Source: Legionella sp.
Lineage (GTDB): Bacteria; Pseudomonadota; Gammaproteobacteria; Legionellales; Legionellaceae
Direction of reading: 5' to 3'
Length of the DNA: 64,000 nucleotides
NCBI GenBank assembly: GCA_031291095.1
Contig: JARLJR010000053.1
Coordinates: forward strand, 37,548-101,547
A program made the translations under genes and the position numbers. The notes under the pieces are model-generated. The model was not told where the DNA came from and made no database searches. It saw nothing but the letters and a program-made list of their open reading frames with translations. Of this stretch, positions 1-9,082 are shown piece after piece (positions within the stretch are counted from its first letter, which is position 1; each line of letters starts with the position of its first letter).

Positions 1-3000
1 TTGCTTCCTGAAGATCATTCGCTTACACCACAAAATGAGCAGCAGATCCACCAAAAACGCTTTGAACCGGTCGCGATCATCGGTATGAGCTGTCGCTTTC
101 CTGGCAGCAGTAACAGCCCACAAGAATTTTGGGATCTCTTACAAAACGCTAAAGATGGAATCAGCAATGTTCCTCTGAGTCGTTGGGATTCGGCTCTCTA
201 TACGGCGCAGCCTGGCGTTACAGGAACAATAGCCGCGTCTAAAGGTGGGTTTATTGATAATATTGATCAGTTTGATGCTGCTTTATTTAATATTAGTCGT
301 CGTGAGGCAGAAGCGATGGATCCGCAGCATCGCCTTTTACTGGAATTAACCTGGGAAGCACTTGAGCGAGCAGGTATTGCCCCTCTGTCGTTAGATGATA
401 CTGATGCGGCTATTTTTATTGGGATTGCTTCGAATGACTACAGCCAATTAGCCCATGATGCGGCACACCATAATACCGATGCCTATTATGGGATAGGTAA
501 TGCCCATAGTGCAGCAGCTGGGCGCATTGCCTATTTTTTAGGAACTCATGGTGAATCAATCGCCGTAGATACAGCCTGTTCTTCTTCATTGGTTGCGGTA
601 TTCAATGCATGTCAGGATTTACATGAAAAAGGCTATAGCTTAGCCATTGTGGGTGGGGTAAACAGCATTCTTGATCCGTCTTTAAGTGTGAGTTTCTCAC
701 AAGCAGGAATGTTATCACCGAATGGCAAATGCCAAGTCTTTGATGCAAAAGCGGATGGCTATGTCCGTAGTGAGGGATGCGGTGTGCTCATCTTAAAACG
801 CCTGGCTGATGCACAACGTGATAAAGACCCTATTTTGGCAGTGATTCAAAGTGCTGTAGTAAATAGCGATGGACACAGTAATGGCATTACCGCGCCAAGC
901 CCTAAAGCCCAACATGACTTAATTAGTAAAGCCATCCATGCTGCAGGGATTTCTCCTGATGCAATTGATTATATTGAGACACATGGCACGGGTACACGTT
1001 TAGGAGATCCAATTGAGTTTAATGCGCTGAAAGAGGTTTTTGCCACTGGCACACGCCAAAAGGACTTATATATAGGTTCGGTGAAAAGCAACATCGGCCA
1101 TTTGGAGGCGGCTGCGGGTATGGCAGGTCTTATTAAAACGATTTTGATGTTACAACATCAACAAATTCCAGCCAATTTGCATTTTGAAACAGTCAATCCG
1201 TTAATTGACTTAGCATCTATTCCTGCGCAAGTACCTACAACCTTGCAAACCTGGGAATCTGACACGCAGAAACAAATACGTTATGCCGGTGTTAGCTCTT
1301 TTGGTTTTACTGGAACTAATGCACACCTAATCCTTACTGAAGCCCCAAGAGCAGATGCAGTGGCTGACACTGAGGATAGCCCAGAAAGACCGGTGCATGT
1401 CTTTACTTTATCAGGGCATACCCCAGAAGCTTTAGCGGCACAACAAGCACGATTAGCCGAATTCATTCAAGACAATGCAGGTCTTGATTTAGCCAATTTA
1501 TGTCATAACCTTGCTCTTGGCCGCAGCGCGCTAGATTATCGCCTGGCTATTCCAGTACAAACCCATAGCGAATTAATTGAGAAATTACGCACTACAATTC
1601 CAACGAATAAAGCCGCGGAATTAAATACAGCAAAAACCGCCTTTTTATTTACTGGGCAAGGCTCACAATATTCTGGAATGGGCTCGGAGCTTTATAATAC
1701 ACATCCTTTATTCAAGCAGGAGGTCGATCATTGCAGCCAATTATTGGCGGAGTATTTACCTGAACCACTTACCAAGGTGATGTTTGATCCAGAACAGGCT
1801 TCGTTATTAAATCAAACTCAGTATACTCAGCCTGCTTTGTTTGTTCTGCAGTATGCTTTAGCTCAATTATGGATAAGCTGGGGAGTTCTGCCTACGGCGG
1901 TTATTGGCCACAGCGTGGGCGAGTATGTCGCGGCAACCATAGCCGGGGTTATGAGTTTAGCGGATGGTTTAAAACTTATTGCCGCCCGTGCAAAACTCAT
2001 GCAAGCCCAACAAGAAGGCAGTATGCTTAGTGTGAATGTAGATGAAAGCCAAGCTCAAGCCTTAATGCAAGAATTTAAAACACAGGCACCTGAGGCGATC
2101 TTAAATATTGCGGCAGTGAATAGCATGAACCAAGTGGTATTTGCTGGCGAAGAGGAGGCTATTCGCCAATTAAATCAACAGTGCCGGCTACAGGGGATTC
2201 GCACCACTGAATTGCAAGTGTCTCATGCCTTTCATTCAGAGCTCTTACGCCCAATGATTGCTGAATTTAAGCAAATTGCCGCAACCATTGAGTACCATGC
2301 ACCCAAATTCGTGCTTATCTCCAATGTTAGTGGTAAGGAGATTTCCGCCATCAACGCAGATTATTGGGCCGAACATGTCCTGGCTACGGTGCAATTTAGT
2401 ACAGGAATCAAGGAATTAATTTTAGAAAACTATCAAACCTTTATCGAGGTGGGACCACAACCTATTTTATTAACTTTTGCCAGACAGCAGGCCAGTTCAT
2501 CACAACAGGTTTTATGGCTTGCTTCACTTAGGAAAAATCACCCCGACTGGCAAACCTTAGCTGATGCAGTCGCCCAACTCTATGAAAACGGGCATACCCT
2601 TAATTGGCATGCTTATGATGCTCCATTTGCACGATTAATCGATGCAAAAGAGTTGCCTACTTATGCGTTTCAGCATCAATCCTATTGGCTAGCAGGGGAG
2701 CATAAGATTCAAGAGAGCAGTGCCCTAAATCAAGGTTTAAGCCAGGCGCTTTATCAGATGGAATGGAAACAATTAGGAGCACCTCAACAGCTAAATAGAC
2801 CACAAGAGCTAACTGGAAAATGGTTGATTTTTGCGAATCAAGATTCAGAAAGCCAGAAGATGATAAGTTTCTTGTCCGCCTATTTACCCGAGATTGTGGT
2901 AGTGCGTCCTGGGAGAACGTTTGAGCTGTCCCTAGACGTAGCGGTGCTAAATCCTTATGAGCCAGAACATTTTTCAAGCCTGGTAAGTAAACATCAAGAA

Positions 3001-5898
3001 ATTCAAGGCATTTTCTATTTATGGGGCTTTGTTGGCACCGAGTTTTTCCAAGAGCGACAACTAGAAGCATTAACTTGTGATGACATGAATCAATTAATTA
3101 AAAACTCATGTGCAGGCTTACTCCATCTAGTGCAAGCGCTCATACATAAAAAACAACACACCAAGCTCTGGACCGTAACCCGGGGTGCAACAACAATACC
3201 GCCTCTATCCTTACCATTTTTTTCACCATTAGTAGGTATGGGCAAAACATTAGTGCTTGAATACCCTGAACTGGATTACCATCATTTTGATGTTGGATTG
3301 GAAACAACGACACAAAACACGGCATTACAACTCCAGCAACTGCTTGGCCAACATCAAGATGAAGCCATTCTCGCGTATCAAAACGATTTATTATACGTAC
3401 CACGAATCGTCCCTGCGGTATTGCCTCCAGTTGCAAATAAAAAAGTATTTGTAAAAAATGCCTCTTATCTCATTACAGGTGGACTCGGCGGAATAGGCGC
3501 TGTTTTATGTAAATGGCTGATTCAGCAAGAAGTAAACTCTATTATTTTACTTGGAAGACGTCCATTAAACGATGAAATAAATGCGATACTTAATCCATTG
3601 CGTGTTGATGGGGTCACCATCCACTATGTTCAAGCGGATGTGAGTGATTACCAGCAAATGCGCCTGGCTTTAACCGAAATCCAAAATACACTGCCTGCAA
3701 TTAAAGGAATTTTTCATGCCGCCGGAACCTTAAGCGATGGGTTATGGTCGCAGTTAACTTGGCAGGAGTTTAATCAGGTCTTCGCTGCAAAAGTACAAGG
3801 TTCCTATAATTTGCACTGTTTAAGTATGGAGCTTACCCCTGAGTTAGAGCAATTTGTGATGTTTTCATCAATTAGTTCTTTATTGGGAACACCAGGACAA
3901 GCGAACTATGCGGCGGCGAACACTTTTCTCGATAATTTAGCCCATTACCGAGTACAAATAGGGTTGCCCGCATTAACGATTAATTTTGGTCCTTGGCAAC
4001 AAGTGGGCATGACCCGTGATTTAGCACAGTCTTGGTCGGCTTACGGTATTCACAACATTAGTGAGGAGCTAGGCCTGGCCTCATTAAAACGTGCAATGTC
4101 AGGACCTTTCACCCAATTGTGTTTAATGCCTAATAATATGGCTTCACAACGAGCTCATTTACCACGTCCCTATAAAAACTTATTGGCCGAGATTATTCCT
4201 GAAACTCAAGAAGCCCATCAAGCACGTAGCTCTGGAGCAACAAATCAACAGAATCAAGAGCTGATTGTTCGCTTAAAGAGCAAACAACCTGAGCAACGGG
4301 TCACTGAGTTAACGAGTTTCTTCATGAAGGAGGTTCGCACGATTCTTCGTTTAAAAGAAAGTGATAGCTTGCCAATGAGCACCAACTTATTATCACTGGG
4401 TATGGATTCAATCCTTGGTATGGAACTAGTACGTCAGCTTCAATCCAAATTATCACTAGAAAATTTAAGCATCCAAGCCTTGCTGTTTGAAGACCGCTCG
4501 CTGGAAAATGTGGTTCACTTTTTGAATGAAAAAATAGGCGATGCCGAGGTACATGAGGTCGTAACACCGCCAACGGCAATAGCACACCAGCAGTTATTAC
4601 AACTGTCCGTACAACAAACCCGTATTTGGAAACATATTCAGGATCAACCCACAAATCCTATTTATGTAGTGGCTAATCAGTTCCAACTTGAAGGGCCAGT
4701 GGATGTAGCGATTTTGGAAAAAAGCATTCAACAGGTTATTGAGCGACATCCCATGCTACGTTGCAGTTTTCATATTTCAATGGGAACACCTTTTCAATTT
4801 TGCCATAATCAGGTTGATTTTAAATTACACTACATCGATCTTCGTACTTTAGAAACAGGAGAGCAAACGCAAAAAATCAACCAATTACTGCAAAAAACAC
4901 GCACTCATACCTTTGATTTGAGCAAAGCCCCCTTATTGGAAAGTTATTTGATTCAACAAGCTGACGAGCGCTATGTTTGGGCCGTCAGTGTGAGCCATTT
5001 ATTAACCGATGGGGGTAGTAGTCTGATTCTGTTTGAAGATATTCTGCATTTTTATGCACAAAATCAAAATCGTACTACCCAAATTTTGCCCGTGGCCACA
5101 GCGTATGAGGATTTTGTGGATTGGCAATTAACCAACGTAGTTAATGGTACTTATGAAAAATATGTTGCTTTTTGGCGTGATACCTTGCAGTACTATAAGC
5201 CTCCAATATTGCCTACAGATAGACCGTTACCTCAGCAAGCCTCTGCGTTTGGAGCGAAAGAATCGGTGCCTATTTCTGCAGAATTACTTAATAAACTGCA
5301 AACTTTAGCCAAACAAAGTCAAGTGACACTACCTAATTTACTGCTCGCAGCCTATGGATTGGTGTTAGCGCAATTTAGTAAAACAGAGCAGGCCTTTATT
5401 ACCATGCTTTGTGCCGGCCGAGAAACTGAAAAATATCAAACAACTATGGGTAATGTGGCGAATGAACTGCCTCTGATTATCCATTCTGCCCCTACAATGA
5501 GCTTCATTGATATGGCCAAACAGGTACAAAACGACCTAGTTCAGTTTTTTGAATATCAATACATGCAGCCCGAACAAATTGCAGCACTTGATTTACCAGT
5601 ACCTGACGTGTCTTTTGACTTTCAACACTTAACCCTCAAGCCTGTTGACCCTGGCTTTAAGCTGAAGCCATTAGCTCAGAATGATACAAAGATACCTCTT
5701 TGGGGCACTAGCCCGCGCAAACTATCATTAAAATTTAATTATGATAGAACCTTATTGACTGGATACCTTAAGTATCGAGTTGACTTATATGACCGTGAAA
5801 CTATTTATCATCTGACTACGCAGTTTCTGAAGATAATTGAGGAGGTTGTCGAGAAACCTGAAAGTACATGTGACAATTTAGCTAATTTGTGGAGCTAA
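1..5898 (+). CDS. Type I polyketide synthase module with terminal condensation domain (KS-AT-KR-ACP-C)
   Basis: One extending module of a cis-AT polyketide synthase, 1965 residues as visible. KS about 22-450 (active Cys193 in DTACSSS, then HGTGT and NIGHLEAAAG), AT about 548-850 (GQGSQ; Ser638 in GHSVGEY), KR about 1155-1340 (TGGLGGIG; Tyr1303 in NYAAAN), ACP about 1430-1510 (Ser1470 in GMDS), condensation domain about 1535-1960. The AT carries HAFHS, the usual malonyl-CoA signature. There is no DH or ER, so a beta-hydroxyl should remain. The C domain motif reads SHLLTDG (His1666, Asp1670): the first His of HHxxxDG is Ser but the catalytic second His is kept. It may release or condense the chain with an amine or alcohol. 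The reading frame is open from base 1 with a TTG, so the true start, and possibly upstream domains, may lie outside the window. The stop is 2 nt before the mutase gene, implying one operon. Confidence 0.93.
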   Translation: MLPEDHSLTPQNEQQIHQKRFEPVAIIGMSCRFPGSSNSPQEFWDLLQNAKDGISNVPLSRWDSALYTAQPGVTGTIAASKGGFIDNIDQFDAALFNISRREAEAMDPQHRLLLELTWEALERAGIAPLSLDDTDAAIFIGIASNDYSQLAHDAAHHNTDAYYGIGNAHSAAAGRIAYFLGTHGESIAVDTACSSSLVAVFNACQDLHEKGYSLAIVGGVNSILDPSLSVSFSQAGMLSPNGKCQVFDAKADGYVRSEGCGVLILKRLADAQRDKDPILAVIQSAVVNSDGHSNGITAPSPKAQHDLISKAIHAAGISPDAIDYIETHGTGTRLGDPIEFNALKEVFATGTRQKDLYIGSVKSNIGHLEAAAGMAGLIKTILMLQHQQIPANLHFETVNPLIDLASIPAQVPTTLQTWESDTQKQIRYAGVSSFGFTGTNAHLILTEAPRADAVADTEDSPERPVHVFTLSGHTPEALAAQQARLAEFIQDNAGLDLANLCHNLALGRSALDYRLAIPVQTHSELIEKLRTTIPTNKAAELNTAKTAFLFTGQGSQYSGMGSELYNTHPLFKQEVDHCSQLLAEYLPEPLTKVMFDPEQASLLNQTQYTQPALFVLQYALAQLWISWGVLPTAVIGHSVGEYVAATIAGVMSLADGLKLIAARAKLMQAQQEGSMLSVNVDESQAQALMQEFKTQAPEAILNIAAVNSMNQVVFAGEEEAIRQLNQQCRLQGIRTTELQVSHAFHSELLRPMIAEFKQIAATIEYHAPKFVLISNVSGKEISAINADYWAEHVLATVQFSTGIKELILENYQTFIEVGPQPILLTFARQQASSSQQVLWLASLRKNHPDWQTLADAVAQLYENGHTLNWHAYDAPFARLIDAKELPTYAFQHQSYWLAGEHKIQESSALNQGLSQALYQMEWKQLGAPQQLNRPQELTGKWLIFANQDSESQKMISFLSAYLPEIVVVRPGRTFELSLDVAVLNPYEPEHFSSLVSKHQEIQGIFYLWGFVGTEFFQERQLEALTCDDMNQLIKNSCAGLLHLVQALIHKKQHTKLWTVTRGATTIPPLSLPFFSPLVGMGKTLVLEYPELDYHHFDVGLETTTQNTALQLQQLLGQHQDEAILAYQNDLLYVPRIVPAVLPPVANKKVFVKNASYLITGGLGGIGAVLCKWLIQQEVNSIILLGRRPLNDEINAILNPLRVDGVTIHYVQADVSDYQQMRLALTEIQNTLPAIKGIFHAAGTLSDGLWSQLTWQEFNQVFAAKVQGSYNLHCLSMELTPELEQFVMFSSISSLLGTPGQANYAAANTFLDNLAHYRVQIGLPALTINFGPWQQVGMTRDLAQSWSAYGIHNISEELGLASLKRAMSGPFTQLCLMPNNMASQRAHLPRPYKNLLAEIIPETQEAHQARSSGATNQQNQELIVRLKSKQPEQRVTELTSFFMKEVRTILRLKESDSLPMSTNLLSLGMDSILGMELVRQLQSKLSLENLSIQALLFEDRSLENVVHFLNEKIGDAEVHEVVTPPTAIAHQQLLQLSVQQTRIWKHIQDQPTNPIYVVANQFQLEGPVDVAILEKSIQQVIERHPMLRCSFHISMGTPFQFCHNQVDFKLHYIDLRTLETGEQTQKINQLLQKTRTHTFDLSKAPLLESYLIQQADERYVWAVSVSHLLTDGGSSLILFEDILHFYAQNQNRTTQILPVATAYEDFVDWQLTNVVNGTYEKYVAFWRDTLQYYKPPILPTDRPLPQQASAFGAKESVPISAELLNKLQTLAKQSQVTLPNLLLAAYGLVLAQFSKTEQAFITMLCAGRETEKYQTTMGNVANELPLIIHSAPTMSFIDMAKQVQNDLVQFFEYQYMQPEQIAALDLPVPDVSFDFQHLTLKPVDPGFKLKPLAQNDTKIPLWGTSPRKLSLKFNYDRTLLTGYLKYRVDLYDRETIYHLTTQFLKIIEEVVEKPESTCDNLANLWS

Positions 5899-5900
5899 TT

Positions 5901-7316
5901 ATGAGCAAGTCATATCTAATAAAACCCCCATTATCAATATTCAAAGAATATGATATTCGCAGTAAAGTTGGTGAGGACTTAAATGAAAATACTTATTATA
6001 CCTTAGGTGTCGCGATTGGAAGTGAGCTACAGGAAGTTCACGGATTACACACCCTCTTGCTGTCTCGTGACAGTCGAGAAAGTAGCGATGCATTTGCAGA
6101 GTCCTTAATTAAAGGTTTATTAAAAAGCGGTACCCAAGTTATCGATATTGGCTGCTTACCAACTCCTGTATTACATTTTGCGATGTTTAATTTGCAATGC
6201 CATTCTGGATTGATGGTTACTGCGAGCCATAATCCAGCAGATTATAATGGCTTAAAACTCACCTTGGGAAACCAGAATTATTATGGGGATAGACTCCATG
6301 CTTTATACCAACGTATTATGGATGAAAAATTTTTAATTGATCACGAAGAACGAGGAAAACTGGTTCAATATCCTTCGGAACAAATAATTAATAAATACAT
6401 TAACCTGGTTAAAGAACGTACAGGAGCCATTAAAAAACTTCGCGTTGTGGTTGATTGTGGTAATGCCGTGGCTGGACATGTAGCCCCTCAGTTGTTAACC
6501 GCCTTAGGCTGTGAGGTCATTCCCTTATATTGTGACGTGCAATCAAGCTTCCCCAATCATCATCCAGATCCTTCAGTAGAAGAAAATTTAACTAGCCTGC
6601 GCCAGGTGGTTGTGGAACAACGTGCAGACCTAGGTGTGGCTTTTGATGGAGATGGCGATCGTTTAGGCATTGTGGATAACCAAGGCTGTATTATTCCTTC
6701 AGATTATTTACTGCTGGCTTTTGCTGATGCCTTACTGAAAAAAGAACCTAATGCGGGCGTGGTATTCGATATTAAATGTACTCAACATTTAAACGAGTAC
6801 ATCCTCGCCAACCAAGGACGTCCGATTATGACGCGAACTGGTATGGCACACATCATGTCAAGTATGTCAGAACATAAGGCCGCAATCGGCGGTGAGTATT
6901 GCGGGCATTTCTACTTTAATGATCGCTGGCTAGAATATGATGATGGTATTTATGCTGCCGCACGGGCATTAGAAATGTTAAGCGAGCAGTTACACGATAG
7001 CCATAACTTTTTTGAGCAATTTCCTAAATCGTTAAGCACTAGTGAATTAAAAATTGATATTGAGGAACAGCACAAAGAAGAGTTCATGAAGCAGTTAATT
7101 ACACATGCTCCGAGGTACATAGGAGGAGAACTGGTGCATATCGATGGGCTAAGGGTAAAACATGCCGATGCCTGGGGACTGGTTCGTCCTTCGAATACAG
7201 GACCTTATTTAACGCTGCGTTTTGAAGCAACGACTCACAGCGCCATGCAAAACATTAAAGATTTGTTTGGCAACTTAATTACGACCATTAATCCTTCGTT
7301 GGTCTTACCTTTTTAA
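5901..7316 (+). CDS. Phosphomannomutase/phosphoglucomutase family protein
   Basis: Alpha-D-phosphohexomutase, 471 residues, which interconverts hexose 6-phosphate and 1-phosphate in the cytoplasm and so feeds nucleotide-sugar synthesis. The family's four sites are visible: the phosphoserine loop TASHNP (Ser109), the metal loop DGDGDR (from Asp249), the sugar-selecting loop GEYCGH (about 331) and the phosphate-binding loop RPSNTGPYLTLRFEA (about 429). The ATG at 5901 was chosen over an in-frame GTG at 5889 because GGAG at 5891-5894 is well placed and the gene then starts 2 nt after the PKS stop. Such coupling suggests the sugar phosphate it makes is used with the polyketide, for example in a glycosylated product, but no glycosyltransferase is adjacent. 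Mannose versus glucose preference cannot be read here. Confidence 0.9.
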   Translation: MSKSYLIKPPLSIFKEYDIRSKVGEDLNENTYYTLGVAIGSELQEVHGLHTLLLSRDSRESSDAFAESLIKGLLKSGTQVIDIGCLPTPVLHFAMFNLQCHSGLMVTASHNPADYNGLKLTLGNQNYYGDRLHALYQRIMDEKFLIDHEERGKLVQYPSEQIINKYINLVKERTGAIKKLRVVVDCGNAVAGHVAPQLLTALGCEVIPLYCDVQSSFPNHHPDPSVEENLTSLRQVVVEQRADLGVAFDGDGDRLGIVDNQGCIIPSDYLLLAFADALLKKEPNAGVVFDIKCTQHLNEYILANQGRPIMTRTGMAHIMSSMSEHKAAIGGEYCGHFYFNDRWLEYDDGIYAAARALEMLSEQLHDSHNFFEQFPKSLSTSELKIDIEEQHKEEFMKQLITHAPRYIGGELVHIDGLRVKHADAWGLVRPSNTGPYLTLRFEATTHSAMQNIKDLFGNLITTINPSLVLPF

Positions 7317-7325
7317 TGAGACGTT

Positions 7326-7931
7326 ATGGATAAAGAAGTACTTGCACTCTTTGATTTTGATGGGACATTAACTACGGGCCTGCCAAGTAGACTGCTCTTT
7401 TTAAACTACTTGGCCGGTTTTCCGAAAATGCTTAGTAGCCTTTTGTCGAGTGTTGCTTACTCAACAAGAGGACAATCCGCACAGGGGCGCTTAAGCTGGC
7501 ATAATTATCTTGATAGCCTTATTCTAAAAGGTCGAGACAAGCAGGAGCTCAATGAGCAAGCCTTGCAGTTTATCGAACAAGTACTTATCAAGAAATTACG
7601 TAAAGAAGCGATGGAACGTCTCGATTTTCATCAGCAACAAGGACATCGCTGTATTTTAATTAGCGGGGGCTGGGATATTTATCTTGAACCCTTGGCCAAA
7701 AAATATCAGTTTCAGCACCTAATTTGTACGGAACTGGAGTTTGATTCCATGAGTAATAAAAGCACTGGCCGTATGCGAAATAATTATTGTACCGGACAAC
7801 AAAAGGTAGATGAATTTATAAAACAGTATGCTGCTCGGGAAAACTACGAGCTTTATGCTTATGGGGATAGTGTTCATGATATGGCCTTACTCAATTATGC
7901 CGATCATGCTTTTTATCGATGTTTTGAGTAA
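7326..7931 (+). CDS. HAD-superfamily hydrolase, subfamily IB (phosphoserine-phosphatase-like)
   Basis: Small cytoplasmic phosphatase of 201 residues. The haloacid dehalogenase motifs are complete: motif I FDFDGTLT near the N terminus (nucleophile and acid Asp), motif II ISGGW (Ser), and motif III/IV YGDSVHDMALL near the C terminus. The alpha-helical cap after motif I fits subfamily IB. It starts 9 nt after the mutase stop, so PKS, mutase and phosphatase form one transcription unit. A phosphatase next to a sugar-phosphate mutase could dephosphorylate a sugar or a phosphorylated biosynthetic intermediate; the substrate is unknown. Nothing is truncated. Confidence 0.82.
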   Translation: MDKEVLALFDFDGTLTTGLPSRLLFLNYLAGFPKMLSSLLSSVAYSTRGQSAQGRLSWHNYLDSLILKGRDKQELNEQALQFIEQVLIKKLRKEAMERLDFHQQQGHRCILISGGWDIYLEPLAKKYQFQHLICTELEFDSMSNKSTGRMRNNYCTGQQKVDEFIKQYAARENYELYAYGDSVHDMALLNYADHAFYRCFE

Positions 7932-8028
7932 ACGTACAAATAAAGAACAACAAAACATTGCTTTTTGCGCTAAATTTAAACTAAAATGCCGAATGAATTA
8001 CAACCAAACCAATCGCAGGGAAGACACA

Positions 8029-8940
8029 ATGCCCAATCTATCGACTAAAAACGCGCAGGTAATCAATGATTTTATTACCAACTATAAACAATTAAATGTG
8101 GTGGGGAAGAAACTTTTTCCACAAGCAATCAAAGATTTACTAGCCCAGCACCCCTCGTCGGAAGCCCCGGCACAAAATGCATTCCAGCTTATTAATACGC
8201 TTATCGAGACAACAAAGTTAATAAAATTTTCATGCATTATACAGTTCACGGAAAGCACTCTTTATAAAAACTGTAAATTATTAAAAGCAAAAGGCCTGTT
8301 TTCTGAAGAAAATGCCTTGGCTCTTTTAAGCCATCCAGAACCAAAGCGTCTTTTTGCAGCAATCCGCTTACTTAATGAGCAGAAAATGCTTCATGGTAAT
8401 GCAGGGCAAGAACATTTTGCTGCAGTAGCACAACACATGTCCATCCCAGATAAAGTAGCCCATGCTCTAATCACTTTACATAAAGCGACGTTATTAAACG
8501 CGAAAAACCGGGATGCGGTAATCCAACACCCAACCCATCCGGAGGCTATAGCAGCACTCATACAGCTTATTACTCCGTGGAGCTTATTAACCGGTGAGCA
8601 GGGAGAAAATAATTTTAAACAGATGATTAATCACCCCCACCCTGATTCGCTACTTCAGGCTGTTGAACTACTTGACCCATCCGATAGCGAGCTCCAGGAT
8701 AAATTTGAGGTGATTATGCACTCCCAGGCATCTTATGCAGTTGCCCTCTCGCTTTTAGAGTTAGACCGGGAAAACATGCCTATATCCGCGATTAAAAGCT
8801 CATTAATAGAAGCCGCACAACCTGGTGTCGTTACTACGCAGCTAATCAATAAAAAAAATGCATTGCAAAATAGCATCCACCAAGCATCTTCATCCACCGC
8901 TCCAGATGAAAATGTCGCTCATACTCAATATAGAATGTAA
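8029..8940 (+). CDS. Alpha-helical repeat protein, candidate effector
   Basis: Hydrophilic protein of 303 residues with no signal peptide or membrane segment. From about residue 95 to 260 it shows imperfect repeats of roughly 35-45 residues centred on a HPxPxxLxxAIxLL pattern: SHPEPKRLFAAIRLL, QHMSIPDKVAHALITL, QHPTHPEAIAALIQLI, NHPHPDSLLQAVELL, and a degenerate last unit. I recall similar helical repeats in many Legionella proteins, including translocated effectors; no enzyme motif is visible. The open frame extends upstream to 7828 over the HAD gene, but ATG 8029 has a good ribosome site (AGGGAAG) and gives the repeat protein its own N terminus. A strong hairpin follows the stop. Function unknown. 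Confidence 0.7.
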   Translation: MPNLSTKNAQVINDFITNYKQLNVVGKKLFPQAIKDLLAQHPSSEAPAQNAFQLINTLIETTKLIKFSCIIQFTESTLYKNCKLLKAKGLFSEENALALLSHPEPKRLFAAIRLLNEQKMLHGNAGQEHFAAVAQHMSIPDKVAHALITLHKATLLNAKNRDAVIQHPTHPEAIAALIQLITPWSLLTGEQGENNFKQMINHPHPDSLLQAVELLDPSDSELQDKFEVIMHSQASYAVALSLLELDRENMPISAIKSSLIEAAQPGVVTTQLINKKNALQNSIHQASSSTAPDENVAHTQYRM

Positions 8941-8970
8941 TTATTGCGCACAAATAGCGCGTTCATGTCA

Positions 8971-9013
8971 AAAAAGTGTAGCCCGGTTGTGAGCAACCAG
9001 GCTACACTTTTTT
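8971..9013 (+). terminator. Rho-independent terminator after the helical repeat gene
   Basis: Inverted repeat AAAAAGTGTAGCC ... GGCTACACTTTTTT with an inner stem GGTTG/CAACC around TGAG. The only mispair is C-A between inner and outer stems. It is followed by a T run and sits 30 nt after the stop at 8940. The stem sequence (GTAGCC-GGTTG-CAACCAGG) is shared with the terminator at 49991. Confidence 0.8.
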
Positions 9014-9040
9014 ATTAAAAATCCTGTTTAAATTTTCTAC

Positions 9041-9046
9041 TATAAT
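9041..9046 (+). promoter_or_regulatory. Possible -10 element upstream of the YopJ-like gene
   Basis: A perfect TATAAT lies 37 nt before the ATG at 9083, just after the terminator of the previous gene. I see no convincing -35 and no obvious PmrA-type box. This is only a plausible start site. Confidence 0.3.
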
Positions 9047-9082
9047 TCTAAATAAGATATATTTAGTTATTGGTAGGTTATT

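Noticed and set aside
7828-8028. N-terminal extension of the helical repeat protein
   Set aside because: The extension overlaps the HAD gene in another frame; ATG 8029 has its own ribosome site.
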